From NCBI RefSeq assembly GCF_901709675.1, contig NC_051100.1, positions 2,232,001 to 2,296,000 on the forward strand: a stretch of DNA of 64,000 nt, given 5' to 3'. Under the pieces are notes generated by a model. The model saw only the letters and a program-made list of their open reading frames with translations. It was not told the origin of the DNA and did no database searches. Below are positions 43,101 through 57,300 of the stretch, piece after piece (positions within the stretch are counted from its first letter, which is position 1; each line of letters opens with the position of its first letter). The stretch is from Syngnathus acus. Taxonomy: Eukaryota > Chordata > Actinopteri > Syngnathiformes > Syngnathidae. The position numbers and the translations under genes were made by a program.

Positions 43101-45387
43101 GTACTTACCACCTGCATATAAAGTAGGATTGCGTTTGCGAATGCTTCGTGCAAATATGATACGCGTAATTAAAGCAGAACGGGAGTGTAAACTTAGAAGT
43201 TCGAAACCGCTTTAAGGCAGGAAGTCAGTCGCAGTTAAAGATGCTGCGTTCAGGCGTCGCCGGAAAATATATCAACCAAGTGAAAAACTGAAGTAGGAGT
43301 TTGTTTGAGATTGTTGCAAAACGAAGAGTCGCGTATTAAGTGCTAACAAATAATAGCAGAAACTCGTGGACAAAATGAGTTATTGTAAGCTACTAATTGC
43401 TTTACATTTGAGTAAAACCACTTTATTATGTGAAAGAGATGTCATTGCTTGACTGGCCAAATCTGAACAGATTCTTAACTGTGGGTCGCACAAACTCAGA
43501 ATAATTGAACAATTTTTGTTGATATTGTTTACATATTACAAGAGCACACATTTGTACCAAAGGATCACACAGATGGGGGAAAAAGTAGAATATAACTGTT
43601 TCTTTTTACAACAGATATATTTAATTGGATTTAAAAAAAAAAAATCATTTTAATTCATCTATCCATGTTCTGTACAGCTTGTCCCCACTTCGATTAGGGG
43701 ACAATGGAGCCTTTGAGAACCTCCTGATCAAGATTCTTTTCAAGGCCATCAGTGTAGTTTTTCATGTGGCAAAACACCAAAGGAATGTGACGATATCAGT
43801 CTTTCAAGGCCTATCAGGAACTTTTCTCCACATGTTAGATGAGCTTTGAAGCTTCCTGCACCTCAGGATGTGTATTTGTGTGTTGGGACAATCCACAGAG
43901 GGACTGGATGTTGATTACAGACAAAGATCACATTCCAGAAACATTGTTAGCTTCTTTGAAGACTACATTGTCCATTGATGTGAAATGTTGCTTGTCCGTG
44001 CAGGTTTCTTTCACAAGCACAATGAATACATGTTTGGGTCACCATGACTACATCATGCGGTGTGCAACTCAAACCAGCCACAGCTTCTTTGTAATTATGT
44101 CTATAAGTGCCATGTGATTGAAAGGCTACCAGTCCAGGCTGCTTCCTGCTTCTTCTCTGTGGAGCTCTCCTCACCAGCACAATGAATACCTCGTCCACTG
44201 TGTCATGTCAAGTAAAAGCTAACGTAGTGATTGTCACGAAGCTGGTAGTGATTAATATTGGATTTATTCATCTCATCTTGGTGTGTCTTTCACTTTTCCG
44301 ATTGTACTTGAACTCATCCTTCTCCAGAAGACTGCAAAATGTCAGAGTGGTGCGAATTTTGAAATGACAGATGCATCACGTGGGCTTTCCCTGGCCCCTT
44401 TTGCTCCATTCATGTGGCTTACACACACACACGTTAACCGGATGTGTGTGTACGTAATTAAAAATAGTTTATTGAAACAGTATTGTTCTGACGTGCGTGT
44501 GCATGTCAGCAGTTTCCTGGTTGTGCTCCTTGGCGGGCTCAAACTTCCTCTTGATATCTGTGTGCCGCCGACACTGAGGCGTAGTGTTGATGATTTGACA
44601 CCAGTTATCGTTAAGAAGTTTGGTCACAGTCAGTTGTAGTATGCAGAATTAGCTGCTTTGTTTATTGACAGTTTCCAAAGAAAAACATTCAGTTTAGTTT
44701 ATTTGTGTTTGCAAGCGTCTTTTTAAAGCTGTTCTATGGTTGGGTTTGCAGTGTTAGCATTAGCAGTTAGTTTGGCCTTGAGGCTACCAAAACAAACTGC
44801 AGGCATCGCTCCGTGACGGCAAATATGAGCACATTTACGAGTTAACGTCAAGCAGTTTCTTATTATGTTAAACATCTTGACTCTTATGTCAGCGACGGTG
44901 ATGTGTCAATCACATTTCATAATTTTCCTATCTTACATGTGCAATTTTGGCTCGTAGTTTATCACGCCTTTATTAGGGTGTCAAATATGCTCGGGAACAA
45001 TATTGGCCAGGACGCATTATGCTGAAGGCATGAGTTAATATTTGCATTTAGCACACAAGCATATCAAAAGTTTCAAAAGTTGTCTAACGTGGAATATATG
45101 TACAAACACACATATGTCGATGACATCTCTGCCCCCCCCCCCCCCCAGCAAACCGGGATCTAAAAACCAGCCTAAACATGATTCTCATGTGAATGTTACA
45201 AAATGTATGTTATACGGGTTTACATTTAGATATTAAAGTACTAATTTTCTTATTCAAATTGATACGGTACACTAAAACCAGTGTGGCTTACACATTCTTC
45301 TTCAAAAGTTCAGCAGTATCGCCACCTAGCGGCAAAATAGGAAGATGACGTCCTTTCCCGAGCCTTGCGTTACATAAATACTCTGCC

Positions 45388-45480
45388 GCCATCTGCTGTA
45401 CAAATTAAAAACTACATTTAAAAAAAAACACCAACCTCAACGCTGCCATCTGTTGTGCAAATGAAAAACTACATCTTTAA
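45388..45480. repeat. 57-bp-period imperfect tandem duplication
   Basis: GCCATCTGCTGTACAAATTA followed by AAAACTACAT recurs 57 bp later as GCCATCTGTTGTGCAAATGA followed by AAAACTACAT. A related 'gccacctagcgg' word lies upstream at about 45321. Probably a decayed repeat. Confidence 0.6.
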
Positions 45481-45779
45481 AAAAAAAAAAAAACTAATTT
45501 CAAGAGAATTACACATATAAATTAAATAATTTTTGTTTTTAAATGAATTGAATGAGCTCATTTTTTTACACTCTAGTGTAACAAATTTAAGGTATGTACA
45601 CTTGTATGAGTGATACCGAACAATTGTTGTTTTTTGAGTATCAATTGAGGCCAAAGCAAAGTTAGTCATGTAATTTTCGCACATTTGTTTCACCAGACTG
45701 CTATGTGCGCAGCAGTATTGATTTCCCGCACTTTTCATGTTACATCTTTGAAGTCCCGCCGACCTAATAGGCGCTATTG

Positions 45780-45847
45780 ACTAGCGGAAGCCGCGGGCTG
45801 CATGTATTGATTGGTTATGGTGTGTAAAGCGAAGACTATGGGAGGTT
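45780..45847 (+). other. Possible promoter / first exon (speculative)
   Basis: A GC-rich patch with an ATTGG box (about 45810) ends at GGTTG|GTGAGAAT, a good splice donor. No coding frame continues from it into the exon-like block at 47363. Confidence 0.2.
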
Positions 45848-47202
45848 GGTGAGAATCTGGCACGGTTTGGTTCACACGCAGCATGTGTTTGTGTACTTTA
45901 CTACCGATAGGTGCGTTCACTGTCACCACGGGTTATTTTATAACATGTTTACCAGGGCCACAGGGCAAACACCTGCAGTTGTTATATTGATATTTATGTG
46001 AAATAAATCCATGTTATGACTCACTGAATCGACAAAAACTTTGGTGGTCAAAATCAGAACACACATGACTACTCTGTTACTCGCATGATTCATATAGACC
46101 ACACATGGAGATAACAAAAGTTCACACAGATGCTGGTCAACATTGCAACGTGATGTGTGTGGTCTAATAAGAAACACAAAAGGCCCTTTCTCCATGTGAC
46201 CTGGAGACTGAGAGTGTTTAGACTATGGAGGATGTGAGTCAAATCCTTTTGAGTCTGACTCATGATCACACAGACTGCTCAGAAAAAAATGTCAGGAAGG
46301 GTTCAGGAGATGGGAGTCAAATTCATTGGTGCCTTAAATTGAAAGTAACCTGATTTTCTGATCATAATTCTTACAGGCATTCATTATTTATCCTCTGTGA
46401 AGAATACAATTATTGTGGCTCACTGAGGACTTTTGACCAGTGACATTTATTGCTGTCTGTATTATACTGCCCCCCGTGGCCAACGAGCCTCATGATATCC
46501 ATTATATTGAAGCAAAAACAAAAAAGTGGAAACAATGATTTCATTTCCTTTCATTCTGTTTTCTTATAAATTGACTATGAAATTTTATTTTTGACACATT
46601 TTGTTTGTTTTTCGAGTGGCGGCGTCGGAACGCATGAATGGCATTTTCATTTATTTCACTGGAGAAAAACTGGAAGTGTTTGAACTCTGCTGGTTAGATA
46701 CAAGGAACACTTCCGCAACATGCCGGGGTAACATGACTCTACTTATGTACTTGTGATTATGCCATGGCTCCTCTCTGTGGTCCTTTGTGATAACAATGTA
46801 GAGTAGGTATAAAAAGTCAATGTGTAAAGAAACGGCTTCCCAGCATGCATTGCGTTTCCATAATATGGCATGTGAACTGAAACCTCCATTTCATCCCCAG
46901 AGATGGACAATGTCTCCTGAGATTTCTGGGAAAAGGGAAGCTTCTTTGCTCTCTTTTTTTTCTTCTCATGACACATGTGCACACTCACAAGCTCAGAAGT
47001 CATAAGTCGAAAATGGGGTGGGGTGGCTGTGGGGGGTGTTGCGTTTCTGACTTGATGACTCAAATCAAACCGCACTGCTCATTCGCTTCATTCTTTCCGC
47101 TTCTCATCTTCAGGCTTTCTCCATTATTTCCCTTCTCTTCTCTGTTTTAGCCATGAGCTCATTCCCTGCCTTTTTGCTCTCCAAACCTCTGGGAGACTCA
47201 TC

Positions 47203-47217
47203 GTGTGTGTGTGTGTG

Positions 47218-47257
<40 letters not shown>
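47203..47257. repeat. (TG)n microsatellite
   Basis: An interrupted TG run of about 55 bp with a GAGA break near 47217. Confidence 0.95.
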
Positions 47258-47258
<1 letters not shown>

Positions 47259-47362
47259 ATGTGTGATGTTGATGCGATGTATGCGTGGGAAGCTGACTCG
47301 CCTCCATTGGAGTGATTAAAACATTCCTACTCACTCTTCTTTTTCCCTTTCGACTCTCTCAG

Positions 47363-47422
47363 GCTTTAGTGAGACTCCTCCACTCAAGAAGAAGAAGCGA
47401 AAAAGATGAAGAAGCGCAAACG
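47363..47422 (+). other. Exon-like 60-nt block of unknown gene
   Basis: The block lies between a strong acceptor (TTTCGACTCTCTCAG) and a strong donor (CG|GTGAGTGA). It is exactly 60 nt and open in frame 1 (ALVRLLHSRRRSEKDEEAQT). In frame 3 it reads FSETPPLKKKKRKR and then a stop. I recognise neither. It could be chance, an lncRNA exon, or an exon of a gene running out of the window. Confidence 0.25.
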
Positions 47423-49672
47423 GTGAGTGAAAATCATCCGAAAATCAATTTTTTGTCTAAACTTTGATGTGGAATGATATCTGGAGGTTGTTTGGTGGTC
47501 TGTCTGGGTTCAATTTGGCAATGCTGCTGCAGTTTGGTAGGAGTGTAATTCTGAAAAAGGTGAAGTTGTGTTTTGGGGGATGAGGTCAAGTGATTAGTGA
47601 TGTCATTAGGGCTACTTGTTGATGTCTCCATTCTCTAGATGTAGTTAAAGTTGTTTGTTGGAACGGTGCTAGCTTGATGCTAAGCAATAATGTGAAAATC
47701 CATATATGAGCTAATGTAACATGAATGTGACTACTCATGTGCTGTGATGGACTGGCGACCAGTCCAGGGTCCAGACGAGTCCACGTGGATAGGTTTTAGT
47801 CTAAAACTGTTCCCAGGTGGCTGCGACGTCATTCGATCAAAGATAAATTATTGCAAAATGTTGCAGATCTGGGCATGTGGCGCATGCAGCCAACACAAGT
47901 TGATCCACTCATTTGTAAGCAAAGAGGTCAACGCTAGCTGAGCTGGGTAACAAGGATGGGAGGGGCCACATAGAGAGGGACACCAGACACGATTACTAAC
48001 CAGCGTCTCTGAATATGGCAAAATATGTGCCGGACGGTGAAAATCCAAGTATACCGGTCTATCCAAATGCATTCGGATGAGGTGGTGCTGCCGGGTTTTG
48101 CACAAACTCTGCGTGGGTGGAGCCGTGTGGGAGGGCCATGACACAAATGACTCAGTGGCCTGTGTTGCCGAGTAGTTTGAGTAGCACACACACCCGCAAC
48201 CCCTCATTTTACAGAATACCGGTGACATCACTTGAAAACCTCATCCTGCACTGGAGGCGGCACCACAATGACAAGTTGACCCCAACTACTACTGAATACC
48301 ACTATAGAATAAATATATTTCCATATATATTTATATAAATACATGATTTCTTCTTTTCTCATTCTGTGCTATTTGGTGTTCAAATATTTGAAATAGTCAA
48401 TTTACTCTAGTTTTAAAATATTTTATGATTTATCTACAGTATTTGAAACAAGTCATATTTATGTATATTTTTGTATATTCTGAATTCAAGACAAAGAAAT
48501 TGTTGAATAATGAATCCCATGAAGGAAGGTACTAAATGGCTTTGATTAGATGCTTGCGTGGGCACGTGTGTTCTGTTGTACTTTTTCTTTTTCCTCATAC
48601 ACACACACACACACACACGCAGGCACACTTATGACTGTGCTGTTGACTCAAATGACTAAGTCACTCATATTTTCTCTCACATCCTCTTGTCGTCTTATTT
48701 CCCTGCTTCCTATATGCACTTGGTGAAGCCGCTTGAGAGACATCAAGAAAAATGATAGATACTTTATTTATCCATGAGGGAAATACTTTTGGTGGTCTCT
48801 AAAAGGAAATCGCAAGGCAAAGCAAACTTGTTGTATTATTATTATTTATTATTATTATAACATCGTGGCAGCTTTGGTCAACACAACATGAATAATATAC
48901 ATCCAAATATTTTTGACTCCTGCCTTAATTGACATTTTCCCCCCACAAATATTTTCAATAGGGTTAGCTTCACAGCCTCTATGTACTTTGTTGCTAACCG
49001 AAACAGCAGGACTACATTTCCTTTTTGTGTTGTGGACCATTCTCTGTCTCTTCCGTGTCAAGCGCCAACGTTTTGGTAGTCTACCACTGCTGTGGGTCCC
49101 CCGCAACTTGCCAAAAGTGACTTGGTACGGTTGAGTTATTTTGCTAGTCTTGACAACTTTTGCCTTGTCGAGATGATTCTGATTGAGAATGTGATTGTTG
49201 TTGTGCTAATTATGCAAGCGGGAAAAGTGTAATCATCGTCATTTTCGAATAAAAAATTAAGCAGAAGTCAGCCGCAGCTTGTTTCCCGACAAGTTGGGTG
49301 CAGCATCATTTCACTGAGGAACAAACTCAAGCCACCGCAGAGGCTGCCAGTAATGTGACGTCATGATACGCCGCGTGTTGTTGCAGTAGTAGTTCCTCTT
49401 TATGCCACGAGAGGGCGACTCGTCCCCATAATTTCAGCGTTGAAAGTCTTGTTCTTTCATCATTGTCAGTTCTTTCCCCTTATATACACAGTATATATCT
49501 CTTTGTGAAATATAAATTTATTATTTATTCAGCACAATCTTAACCACTGAATTGTCTTAATTGAGTTTTCTATGTTTTATCTCATTTTTATGCAAAAACA
49601 ATCTCACTTTAATGCGAATGATCAACAATATACTCCGCAGGAATTAATCACAATGTGGCCTAAGATAGATCT

Positions 49673-49707
<35 letters not shown>

Positions 49708-49989
49708 AAAGGTTAATGTTAAGGCTGCTTTTTTTTTTCTTTTTTTTGTAAAAGTCAATTGGTTATTTTCACTTTAAGTCAAATGTGAAGTCGTCAAAAA
49801 TAAAACAATATAATGTTTTGAAGTACTAAATGAAATGTATTCATAATCTTCAAAATCTTCAATACATTGATATTGAATATTGTAGTTATTGACTCCTAAA
49901 CGACTCTTTTGATCTGATATCACATCGCAGCTTATAAAATCCGTCCATGAATTTGTTGTGAGCTTTATGAAGTATGTTTTAATATTTAC

Positions 49990-50007
49990 CTCTTTCAGTT
50001 TGTTGGC
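49990..50007 (-). other. 18-nt microexon-like block
   Basis: On the minus strand the acceptor GTTCTCTGCAG and the donor GAG|GTAAAT enclose GCC AAC AAA CTG AAA GAG (Ala-Asn-Lys-Leu-Lys-Glu). A homologous block lies at 51330-51347. No neighbouring exon was identified. Confidence 0.25.
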
Positions 50008-51329
50008 CTGCAGAGAACACACACAAAAGACACTGTATATGATCATCATATATATTCCGATTTGGTATGTTTAGGAAACATCGCGCGACTATTAAACTAT
50101 TTCCGACGTTTTTTTTTTGTTTTGTTTTTTTACGGATGGCCTAATTATTGCTCCCCCCCCCCCCCCACCCAACGCGTCTCAATTTTGTTCGACAAATGAC
50201 CGTTCAAAATAACCATGCATCATACTTAATTTTCTTTCTTTTACCAGTCACACTTTTAACCTTTAAAATCGTCTTTAAGAACAGTCGTGTTATTATTTTT
50301 TATTTTTATTTCCAACGACCTCACGTTTGATTAGAGAGGAAAACAAATTAAATAACGTTTACAAACCATTCTGTGTTAATAATTACACGAAGCAGGGGAA
50401 ATGAGGTCGAACGCGTCTATTAAAAAAACGCACCGTTCGCATATAACTAAGATTTAAATAACGAACTACTTATAAAACATCAAGGGTTGTTCGTTAAAGG
50501 CGTAAATATTTAAAAGAAAAAGAATTCATTTGGTATTTTTTCATACAATTACCGTGAATGTTTATGTGGGATGAAATGCGCATTTTTGCTTTTAAACACT
50601 CAGAAGGGCTAAGTTGGCATATTTTTAATGCTCACCAATGCCATTATAGCGAACATTTATTAATTTATTAATATTACTTAATAAGTACGCGTGCGTTAAA
50701 TGGGTAGAAACCCCGCGCATGTCACGTCGTAAAAAAAGTGAAAAAAAATCCTAATAAACGTCAGAAACGAACAACCAAAAACATTATTATAAATGTCAAG
50801 AATTACAAAAATTAGAATGTATCCCTGTCTCATTTACAATAAACCTATAAACGCTTATTTTGCACCATTTACCCCCCCCCCCCCCAAATTATAACTTACC
50901 TTATCAAGGTATAAATGTTTAAGAGTTACGTCTTTTCATACAGGAGAGGCAGAGTTGTTAAATAACAAAACATCGTCAAATACAAGTCCCCACAGCTCAT
51001 GAATAGGAAACCGTTCATCATTACAGTAGTGATGATAATGTCACATAAACTTCCTGTGTGTGATTATGGTACGGAATAGGGCTGAAATTTTCTTTTGGGG
51101 TTTCACTTTCTCACTCAAGAAAAGACGTATTGCCATAATATATATATATGTTAATAAATGATCTACTGTACATGGGTTAAGTACTCAAATATTGACTTTG
51201 TACTAAAATATTTGACTACTAACTCTTTAACTGCATATGTACACGTAATATCACATTGGTTGCTTGTAAAAGTGTCACATTCACTTATGAATATGATGCA
51301 AGTATTTTTTGAAGTGTATTAATATTCAC

Positions 51330-51347
51330 CTTCCAGTTCAAGTCGGC
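51330..51347 (-). other. Homologous 18-nt block with lost acceptor
   Basis: On the minus strand GCC GAC TTG AAC TGG AAG is followed by the donor GTGAAT and preceded by TTCTCTGCAT, where the AG of the 49990 copy has become AT. Flanks on both sides match the other copy (AATATT next to the donor, GAGAAC on the acceptor side). Confidence 0.25.
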
Positions 51348-54300
51348 ATGCAGAGAACTTAAAAAAACATCAACATTATCAATATAGTCCCCTCTGTCTG
51401 TATATTATTTTTAACATGATATATTATGGAGAGTCCAAAAATGTGGACAGAAAAAAAAAGAGGAAGGACACCTGCTCTGAACAAAAAAGGCCTCAAAACC
51501 GTATGGCCGAATTTTAAACTGACACTTTTTTTTTTTTTTTTTTAGGCCAAAAAAACCACATAGAGTTGACAGAGTTTTGCTTTATTAAAGCAAATATGGC
51601 TGCCTATATTGGAATAAGTTTGATTTCCATAAAAAACAAATCTAGATCATTGTTACTGTATATGGCCAGTTTTTCTTTCTGGTAGGGTGTAGAAATATGC
51701 TCAATCAATTATTGGTGAGGTTACAGAGCCGTGAACAAAAATGACGTTATACTTTTTATTAAACAACATTATGAGATGCTTATCACACATTAAAAAAAAC
51801 TACATTTACATTCAAATGAGAAAATGACATGCTGCATTTCAACGGGGTTACTCAATAAATACATTTATTTTCACAAATATACACTATGATTTAATAGTTT
51901 TTCTTCTTTTTCAGCACTTTATTTCATTTCAGTGCATATTATTTTTTTGTATGATTCCTTCAGCTAAGAAGGACTTAGCTACTAAATAAAAAAGTTCTGC
52001 GGGGTTCTGGAAAGTTGAAAGCTATTAAAATGTTTTAGTGGAATTCTTGTGTGTATTCGCAAATTTGCTTGAGGGAAATATAAATTTTATTTACATAAGA
52101 AAATGTTGAGACTCCCATGCCAGAAAAGAAATGGTAAGTGGAGGTTATACGAGATGTTAAAAACACAAATTTCCTTCAATAATGATTGGAACAAGTGGCA
52201 TTATATTAAAAATTTTGTTATTGTTTTTTTTTTTTTTTGTTGGGTAACATTAAGGATAAAATGCCATTTTTTAGGCTATTCCAATGTACTTTAGACAAAG
52301 TGGTAGCCTCTTAGCGAGTCTGCTCATTGTGTTTGTGTATTATCGTTCTGCTGACTTAATGAAGCTTCAGCCCTCATTTGGAAAGTTTTCCTTGGTCCCA
52401 AGATGCCACAAGTTGGCGCCAAAGCAATATTTTTATAATAGACATGACATGAGTTTTCCATCAAAACACCAAGGAACGATCCCCCCATATTTGCAAATTG
52501 CTTACAAATACTTCACTGGATACGATTATCAGGACTAACTGAATACGTCCATATTTTTTTTGAACGACACTCCTGTTTTTATTACCAGGCAAGCCTGACG
52601 TTTGCGTTTTGTTTGTAAAAAAAAAAAAAGATGGTCACGCTGCCATAGCAGCCATTTGGGGATACGATGCAAATGAACGATTATATTAGTATTTTCTCGC
52701 ACGCATCACTTCTCTGTACACCTCGCAAATGATGTTTGACCATATCTCATAAGTGTCTAAATCAGATGCAACCCCCTGTTGAATTATTTTTAGCGCAGCT
52801 CTTGCAGATTAGCACATGTTGTCTTCTGATAACCTTTTGATTGAAGTAAAAGCTGATATCAGCACCAACCGTACAGTTGGTTGCCACGGCAATGAACTGA
52901 CTCACTCGGTTTGACATGACGGTGAGAATCTTGAAACTATAAAACTGCATGCCACCAGTGTCCTTTTTTTTTCTTTCCTTTCTTTAAAGGGCTGCTAACT
53001 GTGTTCAAAGGGGAGCTTGAAACGGTCCTTTCGGAGGGGCGTAGGCGAAGCCATCGTTTCAGGAGTGTGTATGTGGGGGGGCTGAAAGAGTTCAGAGTAA
53101 GCCAACATTTATGGGCTAATGGTCATCTACTCAGCTTCTCCAAAGACCTTAACAATCAAGTCTTCATATTCTGGTTGCGATAAAACACAATGACAGTAAA
53201 GCACAGATAATACCTGTAAATACATAATAAATAAACAAAGACTAGATAAAAGAATAAATAGAAAGACTGCCCTGTTTGTTTGTGTTGCGGTTCCACGTAC
53301 GTGTTGTCGCGTTTGTTTATAACTACCGTAACATCTACGCTAATTCCCGTTAGCCTGTCTATGGCTTTTTCCATTATATGTTAGCATTAAGCAAGTTGAC
53401 AAATTGATAAACGGGGGTCCCATCTAAGTAGAAGAGAATTTGAGAATGGAAACAAAAGAATTATTTAGGATTCCAGCGTGCCGTGTCACATAACTCTTGC
53501 GTCATTTACTGTAGCGATTATTAAGAGAAGTTGTCTGAGACATCATAAAGAGACGAGGGATGGTCCCAATTAAAGCTGCCCGTAGTCACACTTCCTAAAA
53601 AAAAAAAAAAAACTTGCTTGGCAGAGTTTGCGAGTGCTGGCGAGAAGACGATGCAGCTGCTCCATCGGGACAGGCCGTCCTGCCGTCATCTGATGCCAAA
53701 ACCAAACTTGTGAATCTCAACATCCTCAACATCTGGACTATTGGACCCCCCCCCCCCTCAGCCTAGCAACTAGTCGCTGGATGTGATTAAGATATTTCAA
53801 ATGAAAACATGTATTAATACTTTGACTCCTGCCTCAAGTGTAATTTTTGTCACATCACTAATTTGAAGTGTTTATATGCTCAATAACAATGTCAGATTTT
53901 AGTACGCCGTTTATTTGATTGAATAATAGCCAGCAGCCAAGATTGTTTACGTGTCTCTACAGAGGGAAGGAGACACAATTTCGCACAAAACAATCTTATA
54001 GGTATATTGCAGTGTAAGTTACCCCAGTTTTTAATACTCATGCTAAATCAAATCCTAACTATCACTCGGTATGTTCAATATCACCTTTTACAAACCGCTA
54101 CCAGTATAATCACTAAATTCTTAAGCAGTCACCGATGCCAAGGACTGATACCGCACGTACGTTTGACGCATAAAATTTCCCCTAAAACAATGACGGATGA
54201 TTTTTGAAAAATATCTTTATCTCCCAACATACCAAATGTTCCTTCAATTTGCATAAAATAAAGGTTAATTTTATATTCTTTTAACTTTAAATTTCTAGTT

Positions 54301-57300
54301 CCTGATTGGAGGACGGTTGATACTAGTACCGGTCAACGTTACATGAATCGCTTTTACATTACATTTATGGTTGGATTCTTTTTCATAATGACCTTTTTAT
54401 ATTTGTGGTTTTTCTTTTTAGTGGTAGACTGTAGGAGGACTGTTGTTATGCTACAGCACTCCTACATACAAACATGCACGTACAGACGCACGAGAAAACA
54501 AAAGTGTTCCTGACAGTTGCTTCACCTCCCACACCGACCAGACAAACTCACACATGCGTCATTTCGCATAGACACACAAGACACACACATCTGCAGGTCT
54601 GTTTGACGGTTTGAAGTCATCTCCACCTAGAATTGGTAATAAACAGCTTTTTTTTTTTTTTTAAGAAGAATTCTACGCCCTCTGCCAAACTACCGCTTGG
54701 TACAATTTATACTCAAGTCAAAGCAACATTTTGGCAGAACAATGGATTCAATTTCGTATCTCAAGGCACCGCTGTAATTCCGACCTGACGAAAATAAATA
54801 CGTGGATAAGAGCATCTTTAAGGGGTTTAATATTTTGCCAAGTTCCACCACAATGCTTTTGTTTGGTTCTCGGGATCGTCACTGCGGTTGTTTGACTGCG
54901 ACTTACGGTTGCAAACAGGAAATGGTTTCCTGATACAAAGCCCACACACACACACACACCCTGCTCCTCGGTTAATTTGAGCCCAGTTTCCCAGTTTCCG
55001 CCGAAACGATCTTTGGTATTTTGGGAGTTTTATGTTGTGGTGATATGCTGAAGCATGGGAAACATGATTAGGTTTGGCAGCAACTACTGACCTCTGACCT
55101 GATTGCCTAAACGGGTTGCCGAGGTGCACCAGAGTTGATAACCGGCCATCCATTATTTTTTGTGTCTTAGCAGTTATGTTGTGACGTAATGTCATCAGAA
55201 TTTGTTTAGTCACTAACTGGTTGATTTGGGCCTGACCTGTTTGCTGCCTAGATAGGCTGCAGATGTACATCTCATCTATTTGACCTTTTATATTTTGAGA
55301 GTTTTATGTTGCAGCTCTGTTGTTGGTTTTTTTATACTGTGATTAAGTATGGCAACAACCCAGAGGTTCGCGCTGATGGCCAAAAGCACACACACACGAG
55401 TCGATTTGCAGCAGCAAAAGCATACACATGGCAACAGAGATATAAATTTGAAATATTTGACAGAAATTAAATATACTAATTGAATGGATGACCTACTTTT
55501 TTAATTCAATTAATTTTAACTGTGATATATATTTTTTTATTAATATTTGATTTTGCCCGTTTCTTGAAACACGATTTACCTGCGTCTTCTTTTTTTTTCT
55601 TTTTGAAAGGGAGTGACTGTATTCAGTTTTTTGTCATTATTTCCCCTTCAACACAGAGAAATGTCAAGTCATATCGGGCTTTTCTTGGCTTCCTTTTTCT
55701 ACCTTTTGAAACCCGATCACACCGGTCGGTGTCTTTCCTCCGGGGTTGTTGTCTTTAAGTGGCAGAACAAAGAACTTCTGCACTTCCCACATATTCTTCT
55801 GAATTTCTCTGCTGTTGAATCATTCTTTGTGGCTGTGTGTGGCGTTGGCTATTATGTCGTGTAAAAATGTTACAGCTCCTTTCTGATGCGACTGATTTTT
55901 GTGGTGTGCAAATAGTCCCGTCGGCCTCTTTGTTTGTGTGCCGCAGCACGAGTCCGCGTGAAACAAATAATCATTTAAATGCTTGTGTTTGTTTGTTGTT
56001 ACTTTGAGGAAAGAAAAAATATATACACTTTGCTACTAATATTGAAACTATGATTCAGACTGAGACAAGATCTTATTTGCGGTGACATAAATAATCCCCT
56101 CAATTGTGACGGAGGGGAAGATGTAATTTTTAAAGCTGTATTTGTTTTAAAAAAAATAATAAAAAGTCAGCCTTTGTCTAAATGTGATCTGTAATTTAAG
56201 ACAAATGCACCGACAAAAAGCTCCACTTTAAAAAAACATCTTAATTAATAGTGGCAACCATGTGTACTTTAATAATGCCACTTGCCAATTTCTATTTCAA
56301 TGAAGATTCAAATTCCATCAAATCCAATGAAGGACATTTTTAAATTCTATTTTAGAATTGTGAAATTTATAAAATGTCACATCAGATGCTAATTTTCTCA
56401 AAAAGAATCCTTTATTAATGTTGCTACTATACAATTGAAGAATTACAATTAAGAAAGTCATAAAAACACAATTATTGCCTTATATTTTAAGTTTGATCCC
56501 AAAAACAAAATTTGTAATGATTGTAAATTTACTCTGTGACTAAGAAAAAGAAAATACATTTCACAACTTATTACATTTGCCTCAGAATTCACTAGCCAGA
56601 AGTATATTTCCAATTGTTTCGACTTAAATGGTCATAGAATTGATAAAGTACAAAGACATACATGAATGTGAAAAACAAATTTATGATATTAAAAATGACT
56701 TTTAGTTGACAATTGTGTCACCTTCCGATCATTCTACACTTAAATTCTTGTCTAAATGTAAAACATATCAATGTGTGGGAACTCGCCCGACACCTTAACT
56801 ACACCGTTACCTCGCATTGCTTCAAATTCACAATTTAGCCCACAAAACTCTCATTCTCATCTTGCATCTATATTGTGTGTAGCTGACTTGATGTCAGATG
56901 TTTTTCACACAAATAAATTCATAAGTCAAAGTGAAACTGCATGACGCTTAGGTGGAGCGATAATAACCAGCAAGAACAGGAAGGGAAATTTCCCTCATCG
57001 AGTCTTCTATTCTGTGACAACCCACTCACTTTCGACTGGAAAGAAAAATAAGACAGAAAATGCATTTTGACCTTTTCAGCAACAACAAGTAAAAGGATGA
57101 AACAATTGTATGCGTGTAACAAATATTACCTTGTTGTTGAATATGCATCATTTCCTTTTTTCACATTGACAAGAGCATGTCATGCCAGTCTCAAAATGAC
57201 AACCTTGCGCAATATTGACGATATTTACACCCACACGCGATTCAAATATAATTATTTGAAATCCAGAGTTTCAAAATTGAATGTGTTCATTAGAGTTGTG

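Noticed and set aside
43839-44210. Repeated ACAATGAATAC words about 160 bp apart
   Set aside because: The similarity does not extend far enough to call a duplication with confidence.
47152-47220. MSSFPAFLLSKPLGDSS... preceded by TTTTAG, possibly an exon start
   Set aside because: The frame runs into a TG repeat and hits a stop if spliced to the 47363 block; the peptide is not recognised.
47848-48231. 127-codon minus-strand open frame
   Set aside because: Cys/His-rich but without regular spacing or family resemblance; neighbouring sequence looks like decayed repeat.
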